Source of the DNA: Auanema rhodensis | Lineage: Eukaryota > Nematoda > Chromadorea > Rhabditida > Rhabditidae | DNA length: 64,000 nucleotides | Direction: 5' to 3' | Assembly (NCBI GenBank): GCA_964057225.1 | Contig: OZ059900.1 | Span: 320,501 to 384,500, forward strand | In this document: in pieces, positions 27,432 through 39,582 of the stretch | Numbering within the stretch: the first letter of the stretch is position 1 | Layout: each line of letters begins with the position of its first letter | The notes under the pieces: generated by a model | Seen by the model: the letters and a program-made list of their open reading frames with translations, nothing else | Database searches by the model: none | Told to the model about the DNA's origin: nothing | Made by a program: the position numbers and the translations under genes

Positions 27432-28819
27432 ATACTCGTAAATTTTGATCATATTCGTTAAGATTTGAGAATCAAACACACAATACACAAAATCAGTCTA
27501 TTTTTATGAGCTTGCACTGATATATATTCATTTTGATCAAAAAAGGTCGAAAATAGAAAGAATTTTTGAAATTTCCGAGTTTTGAGTCCAATTTGGCTAA
27601 ATCGCTCATATATATGATCAAAAGCATAGTTTTATTGTCTATAACAACAAAAGTCATCAATTAAACGCTAGTGATGTTTAAATACTGATTTTCGCTCAAA
27701 TAGCATTACTACACTAAGTATGGTCGTTTTTATGCCTTTAACACCATATACTCACCGATTTTTGGTACAAAATCTGTAATACTCGTAAATTTTGATCATA
27801 TTCGTTAAGATTTGAGAATCAAACACACAATACACAAAATCAGTCTATTTTTATGAGCTTGCACTGATATATATTCATTTTGATCAAAAAAGGTCGAAAA
27901 TAGAAAGAATTTTTGAAATTTCCGAGTTTTGAGTCCAATTTGGCTAAATCGCTCATATATATGATCAAAAGCATAGTTTTATTGTCTATAACAACAAAAG
28001 TCATCAATTAAACGCTAGTGATGTTTAAATACTGAATTTCGCTCAAATAGCATTACTACACTAAGTATGGTCGTTTTTATGCCTTTAACACCATATACTC
28101 ACCGATTTTTGGTACAAAGTCTGTAATACTCGTAAATTTTGATCATATTCGTTAAGATTTGAGAATCAAACATACAATACACGAAATTAGTCAATTTTTA
28201 TAAGCTTGCACTGATATATATTCATTTTGATCAAAAAAGGTCGAAAATAGAAAGAATTTTTGAAATTTCCGAGTTTTGAGTCTAATTTGGCTAAATCGCT
28301 CATATATATGATCAGAAGCATAGTTTTATTGTCTATGACAACAAAAGTCATCAATTAAACGCTAGTGATGTTTTAATACTGAATTTCGCTCAAATAGCAT
28401 TACTACACTAAGTATGGTCGTTTTTATGCCTTTAACACCATATACTCACCGATTTTTGGTACAAAATCTGTAATACTTGTAAATTTTGATCATATTTGTT
28501 AAGATTTGAGAATCAAACACACAATACACAAAATCAGTCTATTTTTATGAGTTTGCACTGATATATATTCATTTTGATCAAAAAAGGTCGAAAATAGAAA
28601 GAATTTTGGAAATGTCCGAGTTTTGAGTCCAATTTGGCTAAATCGCTCATATATATGATCAAAAGCATAGTTTTATTGTCTATGACAACAAAAGTCATCA
28701 ATTAAACGCTAGTGATGTTTAAATACTGATTTTCGCTCAAATAGCATTACTACACTAAGTATGGTCGTTTTTATGCCTTTAACACCATATACTCACCGAT
28801 TTTTGGTACAAAATCTGTA
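27432..28819. repeat. 4-monomer higher-order unit B-C-M-Z, copy 1
   Basis: Four monomers of 347 bp (1,388 bp): type B, type C, a CAATTTTTATAAGC type and a type with GGAAATGTCCG. The adjoining 28820-30207 repeats the order. The first monomer of the second unit carries AAACAAACAATAC, and the last of the second unit ends in the CATAACT rear half, so the units are similar rather than identical. Confidence 0.85.
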
Positions 28820-30207
28820 ATACTCGTAAATTTTGATCATATTCGTTAAGATTTGAGAATCAAACAAACAATACACAAAATCAGTCTATTTTTATGAGCT
28901 TGCACTGATATATATTCATTTTGATCAAAAAAGGTCGAAAATAGAAAGAATTTTTGAAATTTCCGAGTTTTGAGTCCAATTTGGCTAAATCGCTCATATA
29001 TATGATCAAAAGCATAGTTTTATTGTCTATAACAACAAAAGTCATCAATTAAACGCTAGTGATGTTTAAATACTGATTTTCGCTCAAATAGCATTACTAC
29101 ACTAAGTATGGTCGTTTTTATGCCTTTAACACCATATACTCACCGATTTTTGGTACAAAATCTGTAATACTCGTAATTTTTGATCATATTCGTTAAGATT
29201 TGAGAATCAAACACACAATACACAAAATCAGTCTATTTTTATGAGCTTGCACTGATATATATTCATTTTGATCAAAAAAGGTCGAAAATAGAAAGAATTT
29301 TTGAAATTTCCGAGTTTTGAGTCCAATTTGGCTAAATCGCTCATATATATGATCAAAAGCATAGTTTTATTGTCTATAACAACAAAAGTCATCAATTAAA
29401 CGCTAGTGATGTTTAAATACTGAATTTCGCTCAAATAGCATTACTACACTAAGTATGGTCGTTTTTATGCCTTTAACACCATATACTCACCGATTTTTGG
29501 TACAAAATCTGTAATACTCGTAAATTTTGATCATATTCGTTAAGATTTGAGAATCAAACATACAATACACGAAATTAGTCAATTTTTATAAGCTTGCACT
29601 GATATATATTCATTTTGATCAAAAAAGGTCGAAAATAGAAAGAATTTTTGAAATTTCCGAGTTTTGAGTCTAATTTGGCTAAATCGCTCATATATATGAT
29701 CAGAAGCATAGTTTTATTGTCTATGACAACAAAAGTCATCAATTAAACGCTAGTGATGTTTTAATACTGAATTTCGCTCAAATAGCATTACTACACTAAG
29801 TATGGTCGTTTTTATGCCTTTAACACCATATACTCACCGATTTTTGGTACAAAATCTGTAATACTTGTAAATTTTGATCATATTTGTTAAGATTTGAGAA
29901 TCAAACACACAATACACAAAATCAGTCTATTTTTATGAGTTTGCACTGATATATATTCATTTTGATCAAAAAAGGTCGAAAATAGAAAGAATTTTGGAAA
30001 TGTCCGAGTTTTGAGTCCAATTTGGCTAAATCGCTCATATATATGATCAAAAGCATAGTTTTATTGTCTATAACAACAAAAGTCATCAATTAAACGCTAG
30101 TGATGTTTAAATACTGAATTTCGCTCAAATAGCATAACTACACTAAGTATGGTCGTTTTTATGCCTTTAACACCATATACTCACCGATTTTTGGTACAAA
30201 ATCTGTA
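28820..30207. repeat. 4-monomer higher-order unit B-C-M-Z, copy 2
   Basis: Second tandem copy of the 27432-28819 unit. Its last monomer (29861) holds the first CATAACTACAC variant that I see in the window; this variant is then frequent to the right end. Confidence 0.85.
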
Positions 30208-30556
30208 ATACTCGTAAATTTTGATCATATTCGTTAAGATTTGAGAATCAAACATACAATCCACAAAAAATCAGTCTATTTTTATGAGCTTGCACTGATA
30301 TATATTCATTTTGATCAAAAAAGGTCGAAAATAGAAAGAATTTTTGAAATTTCCGAGTTTTGAGTCCAATTTGGCTAAATCGCTCATATATATGATCAAA
30401 AGCATAGTTTTATTGTCTATAACAACAAAAGTCATCAATTAAACGCTAGTGATGTTTAAATACTGAATTTCGCTCAAATAGCATAACTACACTAAGTATG
30501 GTCGTTTTTATGCCTTTAACACCATATACTCACCGATTTTTGGTACAAAATCTGTA
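30208..30556. repeat. 349 bp monomer with CAATCCACAAAAAATC insertion
   Basis: The usual CAATACACAAAATC reads CAATCCACAAAAAATC here, a net gain of two A in an A run plus one substitution. I saw this change nowhere else in the window. Confidence 0.9.
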
Positions 30557-31597
30557 ATACTCGTAAATTTTGATCATATTCGTTAAGATTTGAGAATCAA
30601 ACACTAAATACACAAAATCAGTCTATTTTAATGAGCTTGCACTGATATATATTCATTTTGATCAAAAAAGGTCGAAAATAGAAAGAATTTTTGAAATTTC
30701 CGAGTTTTGAGTCTAATTTGGCTAAATCGCTCATATATATGATCAGAAGCATAGTTTTATTGTCTATGACAACAAAAGTCATCAATTAAACGCTAGTGAT
30801 GTTTAAATACTGATTTTCGCTCAAATAGCATTACTACACTAAGTATGGTCGTTTTTATGCCTTTAACACCATATACTCACCGATTTTTGGTACAAAATCT
30901 GTAATACTCGTAAATTTTGATCATATTCGTTAAGATTTGAGAATCAAACATACAATACACAAAATCAGTCTATTTTTATGAGCTTGCACTGATATATATT
31001 CATTTTGATCAAAAAAGGTCGAAAATAGAAAGAATTTTTGAAATTTCCGAGTTTTGAGTCTAATTTGGCTAAATCGCTCATATATATGATCAGAAGCATA
31101 GTTTTATTGTCTATGACAACAAAAGTCATCAATTAAACGCTAGTGATGTTCAAATACTGATTTTCGCTCAAATAGCATTACTACACTAAGTATGGTCGTT
31201 TTTATGCCTTTAACACCATATACTCACCGATTTTTGGTACAAAATCTGTAATACTCGTAAATTTTGATCATATTCGTTAAGATTTGAGAATCAAACACTC
31301 AGAACACAAAATCAGTTTATTTTTATGAGCTTGCACTGATATATATTCATTTTGATCAAAAAAGGTCGAAAATAGAAAGAATTTTTGAAATTTCCGAGTT
31401 TTGAGTCCAATTTGGCTAAATCGCTCATATATATGATCAAAAGCATAGTTTTATTGTCTATAACAACAAAAGTCATCAATTAAACGCTAGTGATGTTTAA
31501 ATACTGAATTTCGCTCAAATAGCATAACTACACTAAGTATGGTCGTTTTTATGCCTTTAACACCATATACTCACCGATTTTTGGTACAAAATCTGTA

Positions 31598-34374
31598 ATA
31601 CTCGTAAATTTTGATCATATTCGTTAAGATTTGAGAATCAAACACACAATACACAAAATCAGTCTATTTTAATGAGCTTGCACTGATATATATTCATTTT
31701 GATCAAAAAAGGTCGAAAATAGAAAGAATTTTTGAAATTTCCGAGTTTTGAGTCCAATTTGGCTGAATCGCTCATATATATGATCAAAAGCATAGTTTTA
31801 TTGTCTATAACAACAAAAGTCATCAATTAAACGCTAGTGATGTTTTAATACTGAATTTCGCTCAAATAGCATTACTACACTAAGTATGGTCGTTTTTATG
31901 CCTTTAACACCATATACTCACCGATTTTTGGTACAAAATCTGTAATACTCGTAAATTTTGATCATATTCGTTAAGATTTGAGAATCAAACACACAATACA
32001 CAAAATCAGTCTATTTTTATGAGCTTGCACTGATATATATTCATTTTGATCAAAAAAGGTCGAAAATAGAAAGAATTTTTGAATTTTCCGAGTTTTGAGT
32101 CCAATTGGGCTAAATCGCTCATATATATGATCAAAAGCATAGTTTTATTGTCTATAACAACAAAAGTCATCAATTAAACGCTAGTGATGTTTAAATACTG
32201 AATTTCGCTCAAATAGCATAACTACACTAAGTATGGTCGTTTTTATGCCTTTAACACCATATACTCACCGATTTTTGGTACAAAATCTGTAATACTCGTA
32301 AATTTTGATCATATTCGTTAAGATTTGAGAATCAAACACTAAATACACAAAATCAGTCTATTTTAATGAGCTTGCACTGATATATATTCATTTTGATCAA
32401 AAAAGGTCGAAAATAGAAAGAATTTTTGAAATTTCCGAGTTTTGAGTCCAATTTGGCTGAATCGCTCATATATATGATCAAAAGCATAGTTTTATTGTCT
32501 ATAACAACAAAAGTCATCAATTAAACGCTAGTGATGTTTTAATACTGAATTTCGCTCAAATAGCATTACTACACTAAGTATGGTCGTTTTTATGCCTTTA
32601 ACACCATATACTCACCGATTTTTGGTACAAAATCTGTAATACTCGTAAATTTTGATCATATTCGTTAAGATTTGAGAATCAAACACTCAATACACAAAAT
32701 CAGTCTATTTTTATGAGCTTGCACTGATATATATTCATTTTGATCAAAAAAGGTCGAAAATAGAAAGAATTTTTGAAATTTCCGAGTTTTGAGTCCAATT
32801 TGGCTAAATCGCTCATATATATGATCAAAAGCATAGTTTTATTGTCTATAACAACAAAAGTCATCAATTAAACGCTAGTGATGTTTAAATACTGAATTTC
32901 GCTCAAATAGCATAACTACACTAAGTATGGTCGTTTTTATGCCTTTAACACCATATACTCACCGATTTTTGGTACAAAATCTGTAATACTCGTAAATTTT
33001 GATCATATTCGTTAAGATTTGAGAATCAAACATACAATACACAAAATCAGTCTATTTTTATGAGCTTGCACTGATATATATTCATTTTGATCAAAAAAGG
33101 TCGAAAATAGAAAGAATTTTTGAAATTTCCGAGTTTTGAGTCTAATTTGGCTAAATCGCTCATATATATGATCAGAAGCATAGTTTTATTGTCTATGACA
33201 ACAAAAGTCATCAATTAAACGCTAGTGATGTTTAAATACTGATTTTCGCTCAAATAGCATTACTACACTAAGTATGGTCGTTTTTATGCCTTTAACACCA
33301 TATACTCACCGATTTTTGGTACAAAATCTGTAATACTCGTAAATTTTGATCATATTCGTTAAGATTTGAGAATCAAACACTCAATACACAAAATCAGTCT
33401 ATTTTTATGAGCTTGCACTGATATATATTCATTTTGATCAAAAAAGGTCGAAAATAGAAAGAATTTTTGAAATTTCCGAGTTTTGAGTCCAATTTGGCTA
33501 AATCGCTCATATATATGATCAAAAGCATAGTTTTATTGTCTATAACAACAAAAGTCATCAATTAAACGCTAGTGATGTTTAAATACTGAATTTCGCTCAA
33601 ATAGCATAACTACACTAAGTATGGTCGTTTTTATGCCTTTAACACCATATACTCACCGATTTTTGGTACAAAATCTGTAATACTCGTAAATTTTGATCAT
33701 ATTCGTTAAGATTTGAGAATCAAACACACAATACACAAAATCAGTCTATTTTAATGAGCTTGCACTGATATATATTCATTTTGATCAAAAAAGGTCGAAA
33801 ATAGAAAGAATTTTTGAAATTTCCGAGTTTTGAGTCCAATTTGGCTGAATCGCTCATATATATGATCAAAAGCATAGTTTTATTGTCTATAACAACAAAA
33901 GTCATCAATTAAACGCTAGTGATGTTTTAATACTGAATTTCGCTCAAATAGCATTACTACACTAAGTATGGTCGTTTTTATGCCTTTAACACCATATACT
34001 CACCGATTTTTGGTACAAAATCTGTAATACTCGTAAATTTTGATCATATTCGTTAAGATTTGAGAATCAAACACACAATACACAAAATCAGTCTATTTTT
34101 ATGAGCTTGCACTGATATATATTCATTTTGATCAAAAAAGGTCGAAAATAGAAAGAATTTTTGAATTTTCCGAGTTTTGAGTCCAATTGGGCTAAATCGC
34201 TCATATATATAATCAAAAGCATAGTTTTATTGTCTATGACAACAAAAGTCATTAATTAAACACTAATGATGTTTAAATCACTAAATTTCGCTCAAATAGC
34301 ATTACTACACTAAGTATGGTCGTTTTTATGCCTTTAACACCATATACTCACCGATTTTTGGTACAAAATCTGTA
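31598..34374. repeat. 8-monomer higher-order unit (2,777 bp), copy 1
   Basis: Eight monomers with the marker order TATTTTAATGAGC+CTGAATCG, GAATTTTCC+CATAACT, CACTAAATAC, CACTCAATAC, CATACAATACACAAAA, CACTCAATAC, TATTTTAATGAGC, GAATTTTCC+CATTAATT. The next 2,777 bp repeats the same order. I noticed three single-base differences between the copies: 34211 against 36988, 33551 against 36328, and 33661 against 36438. Confidence 0.9.
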
Positions 34375-37151
34375 ATACTCGTAAATTTTGATCATATTCG
34401 TTAAGATTTGAGAATCAAACACACAATACACAAAATCAGTCTATTTTAATGAGCTTGCACTGATATATATTCATTTTGATCAAAAAAGGTCGAAAATAGA
34501 AAGAATTTTTGAAATTTCCGAGTTTTGAGTCCAATTTGGCTGAATCGCTCATATATATGATCAAAAGCATAGTTTTATTGTCTATAACAACAAAAGTCAT
34601 CAATTAAACGCTAGTGATGTTTTAATACTGAATTTCGCTCAAATAGCATTACTACACTAAGTATGGTCGTTTTTATGCCTTTAACACCATATACTCACCG
34701 ATTTTTGGTACAAAATCTGTAATACTCGTAAATTTTGATCATATTCGTTAAGATTTGAGAATCAAACACACAATACACAAAATCAGTCTATTTTTATGAG
34801 CTTGCACTGATATATATTCATTTTGATCAAAAAAGGTCGAAAATAGAAAGAATTTTTGAATTTTCCGAGTTTTGAGTCCAATTGGGCTAAATCGCTCATA
34901 TATATGATCAAAAGCATAGTTTTATTGTCTATAACAACAAAAGTCATCAATTAAACGCTAGTGATGTTTAAATACTGAATTTCGCTCAAATAGCATAACT
35001 ACACTAAGTATGGTCGTTTTTATGCCTTTAACACCATATACTCACCGATTTTTGGTACAAAATCTGTAATACTCGTAAATTTTGATCATATTCGTTAAGA
35101 TTTGAGAATCAAACACTAAATACACAAAATCAGTCTATTTTAATGAGCTTGCACTGATATATATTCATTTTGATCAAAAAAGGTCGAAAATAGAAAGAAT
35201 TTTTGAAATTTCCGAGTTTTGAGTCCAATTTGGCTGAATCGCTCATATATATGATCAAAAGCATAGTTTTATTGTCTATAACAACAAAAGTCATCAATTA
35301 AACGCTAGTGATGTTTTAATACTGAATTTCGCTCAAATAGCATTACTACACTAAGTATGGTCGTTTTTATGCCTTTAACACCATATACTCACCGATTTTT
35401 GGTACAAAATCTGTAATACTCGTAAATTTTGATCATATTCGTTAAGATTTGAGAATCAAACACTCAATACACAAAATCAGTCTATTTTTATGAGCTTGCA
35501 CTGATATATATTCATTTTGATCAAAAAAGGTCGAAAATAGAAAGAATTTTTGAAATTTCCGAGTTTTGAGTCCAATTTGGCTAAATCGCTCATATATATG
35601 ATCAAAAGCATAGTTTTATTGTCTATAACAACAAAAGTCATCAATTAAACGCTAGTGATGTTTAAATACTGAATTTCGCTCAAATAGCATAACTACACTA
35701 AGTATGGTCGTTTTTATGCCTTTAACACCATATACTCACCGATTTTTGGTACAAAATCTGTAATACTCGTAAATTTTGATCATATTCGTTAAGATTTGAG
35801 AATCAAACATACAATACACAAAATCAGTCTATTTTTATGAGCTTGCACTGATATATATTCATTTTGATCAAAAAAGGTCGAAAATAGAAAGAATTTTTGA
35901 AATTTCCGAGTTTTGAGTCTAATTTGGCTAAATCGCTCATATATATGATCAGAAGCATAGTTTTATTGTCTATGACAACAAAAGTCATCAATTAAACGCT
36001 AGTGATGTTTAAATACTGATTTTCGCTCAAATAGCATTACTACACTAAGTATGGTCGTTTTTATGCCTTTAACACCATATACTCACCGATTTTTGGTACA
36101 AAATCTGTAATACTCGTAAATTTTGATCATATTCGTTAAGATTTGAGAATCAAACACTCAATACACAAAATCAGTCTATTTTTATGAGCTTGCACTGATA
36201 TATATTCATTTTGATCAAAAAAGGTCGAAAATAGAAAGAATTTTTGAAATTTCCGAGTTTTGAGTCCAATTTGGCTAAATCGCTCATATATATGATCAAA
36301 AGCATAGTTTTATTGTCTATAACAACAGAAGTCATCAATTAAACGCTAGTGATGTTTAAATACTGAATTTCGCTCAAATAGCATAACTACACTAAGTATG
36401 GTCGTTTTTATGCCTTTAACACCATATACTCACCGATATTTGGTACAAAATCTGTAATACTCGTAAATTTTGATCATATTCGTTAAGATTTGAGAATCAA
36501 ACACACAATACACAAAATCAGTCTATTTTAATGAGCTTGCACTGATATATATTCATTTTGATCAAAAAAGGTCGAAAATAGAAAGAATTTTTGAAATTTC
36601 CGAGTTTTGAGTCCAATTTGGCTGAATCGCTCATATATATGATCAAAAGCATAGTTTTATTGTCTATAACAACAAAAGTCATCAATTAAACGCTAGTGAT
36701 GTTTTAATACTGAATTTCGCTCAAATAGCATTACTACACTAAGTATGGTCGTTTTTATGCCTTTAACACCATATACTCACCGATTTTTGGTACAAAATCT
36801 GTAATACTCGTAAATTTTGATCATATTCGTTAAGATTTGAGAATCAAACACACAATACACAAAATCAGTCTATTTTTATGAGCTTGCACTGATATATATT
36901 CATTTTGATCAAAAAAGGTCGAAAATAGAAAGAATTTTTGAATTTTCCGAGTTTTGAGTCCAATTGGGCTAAATCGCTCATATATATGATCAAAAGCATA
37001 GTTTTATTGTCTATGACAACAAAAGTCATTAATTAAACACTAATGATGTTTAAATCACTAAATTTCGCTCAAATAGCATTACTACACTAAGTATGGTCGT
37101 TTTTATGCCTTTAACACCATATACTCACCGATTTTTGGTACAAAATCTGTA
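34375..37151. repeat. 8-monomer higher-order unit (2,777 bp), copy 2
   Basis: Direct tandem copy of 31598-34374. It carries AACAACAGAAG (36328) and GATATTTGG (36438), both of which were later copied into the second 11.1 kb unit at 47442 and 47552. Confidence 0.9.
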
Positions 37152-37498
37152 ATACTCGTAAATTTTGATCATATTCGTTAAGATTTGAGAATCAAACATA
37201 CAATACACAAAATCAGTCTATTTTTATGAGCTTGCACTGATATATATTCATTTTGATCAAAAAAGGTCGAAAATAGAAAGAATTTTTGAAATTTCCGAGT
37301 TTTGAGTCCAATTTGGCTAAATCGCTCATATATATGATCAAAAGCATAGTTTCATTGTCTATAACAACAAAAGTCATCAATTAAACGCTAGTGATGTTTT
37401 AATACTGAATTTCGCTCAAATAGCATAACTACACTAAGTATGGTCGTTTTTATGCCTTTAACACCATATACTCACCGATTTTTGGTACAAAATCTGTA

Positions 37499-38887
37499 AT
37501 ACTCGTAAATTTTGATCATATTCGTTAAGATTTGAGAATCAAACATACAATACACAAATTCAGTCTATTTTTATGAGCTTGCACTGATATATATTCATTT
37601 TGATCAAAAAAGGTCGAAAATAGAAAGAATTTTTGAAATTTCCGAGTTTTGAGTCTAATTTGGCTAAATCGCTCATATATATGATCAGAAGCATAGTTTT
37701 ATTGTCTATGACAACAAAAGTCATCAATTAAACGCTAGTGATGTTTAAATACTGATTTTCGCTCAAATAGCATTACTACACTAAGTATGGTCGTTTTTAT
37801 GCCTTTAACACCATATACTCACCGATTTTTGGTACAAAATCTGTAATACTCGTAAATTTTGATCATATTCGTTAAGATTTGAGAATCAAACACTCAATAC
37901 ACAAAATCAGTCTATTTTTATGAGCTTGCACTGATATATATTCATTTTGATCAAAAAAGGTCGAAAATAGAAAGAATTTTTGAAATTTCCGAGTTTTGAG
38001 TCCAATTTGGCTAAATCGCTCATATATATGATCAAAAGCATAGTTTTATTGTCTATAACAACAAAAGTCATCAATTAAACGCTAGTGATGTTTAAATACT
38101 GAATTTCGCTCAAATAGCATAACTACACTAAGTATGGTCGTTTTTATGCCTTTAACACCATATACTCACCGATTTTTGGTACAAAATCTGTAATACTCGT
38201 AAATTTTGATCATATTCGTTAAGATTTGAGAATCAAACACACAATACACAAAATCAGTCTATTTTTATGAGCTTGCACTGATATATATTCATTTTGATCA
38301 AAAAAGGTCGAAAATAGAAAGAATTTTTGAAATTTCCGAGTTTTGAGTCCAATTTGGCTGAATCGCTCATATATATGATCAAAAGCATAGTTTTATTGTC
38401 TATAACAACAAAAGTCATCAATTAAACGCTAGTGATGTTTTAATACTGAATTTCGCTCAAATAGCATTACTACACTAAGTATGGTCGTTTTTATGCCTTT
38501 AACACCATATACTCACCGATTTTTGGTACAAAATCTGTAATACTCGTAAATTTTGATCATATTCGTTAAGATTTGAGAATCAAACACACAATACACAAAA
38601 TCAGTCTATTTTTATGAGCTTGCACTGATATATATTCATTTTGATCAAAAAAGGTCGAAAATAGAAAGAATTTTTGAATTTTCCGAGTTTTGAGTCCAAT
38701 TGGGCTAAATCGCTCATATATATGATCAAAAGCATAGTTTTATTGTCTATGACAACAAAAGTCATTAATTAAACACTAATGATGTTTAAATCACTAAATT
38801 TCGCTCAAATAGCATTACTACACTAAGTATGGTCGTTTTTATGCCTTTAACACCATATACTCACCGATTTTTGGTACAAAATCTGTA
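37499..38887. repeat. 4-monomer partial copy of the 8-monomer unit
   Basis: The four monomers here follow the order of 35763-37151 (CATACAATACAC, CACTCAATAC, CTGAATCG+GTTTTAATAC, GAATTTTCC+CATTAATT) at an offset of 1,736 bp. Differences include ACAAATTCAG at about 37555 and TATTTTTATG in place of TATTTTAATG in the third monomer. Confidence 0.78.
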
Positions 38888-39234
38888 ATACTCGTAAATT
38901 TTGATCATATTCGTTAAGATTTGAGAATCAAACACACAATACCCAAAATCAGTCTATTTTTATGAGCTTGCACTGATATATATTCATTTTGATCAAAAAA
39001 GGTCGAAAATAGAAAGAATTTTTGAAATTTCCGAGTTTTGAGTCCAATTTGGCTAAATCGCTCATATATATGATCAAAAGCATAGTTTCATTGTCTATAA
39101 CAACAAAAGTCATCAATTAAACGCTAGTGATGTTTTAATACTGAATTTCGCTCAAATAGCATTACTACACTAAGTATGGTCGTTTTTATGCCTTTAACAC
39201 TATATACTCACCGATTTTTGGTACAAAATCTGTA

Positions 39235-39582
39235 ATACTTGTAAATTTTGTTCATATTTGTTAAGATTTGAGAATCAAACACACAATACACAAAATCAGT
39301 CTATTTTTATGAGTTTGCACTGATATATATTCATTTTGATCAAAAAAGGTCGAAAATAGAAAGAATTTTGGAAATGTCCGAGTTTTGAAATCCAATTTGG
39401 CTAAATCGCTCATATATATGATCAAAAGCATAGTTTTATTGTCTATAACAACAAAAGTCATCAATTAAACGCTAGTGATGTTTAAATACTGAATTTCGCT
39501 CAAATAGCATAACTACACTAAGTATGGTCGTTTTTATGCCTTTAACACCATATACTCACCGATTTTTGGTACAAAATCTGTA
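39235..39582. repeat. Monomer with GTTTTGAAATCC insertion, copy 1
   Basis: 348 bp through a one-base gain (GAGTTTTGAAATCC in place of GAGTTTTGAGTCC). It also has TTTTGTTCATA and GGAAATGTCCG. The changes open a second kind of 67-codon minus-strand frame (complement of 39261-39464, TTG start), which is a repeat by-product. An identical copy is at 50349-50696. Confidence 0.9.

Noticed and set aside
39261-39464. Second 67-codon minus-strand frame, also at 50375-50578
   Set aside because: TTG start, created by a one-base insertion in a single monomer and duplicated with the 11.1 kb unit. Same reasoning as for the type G frame.
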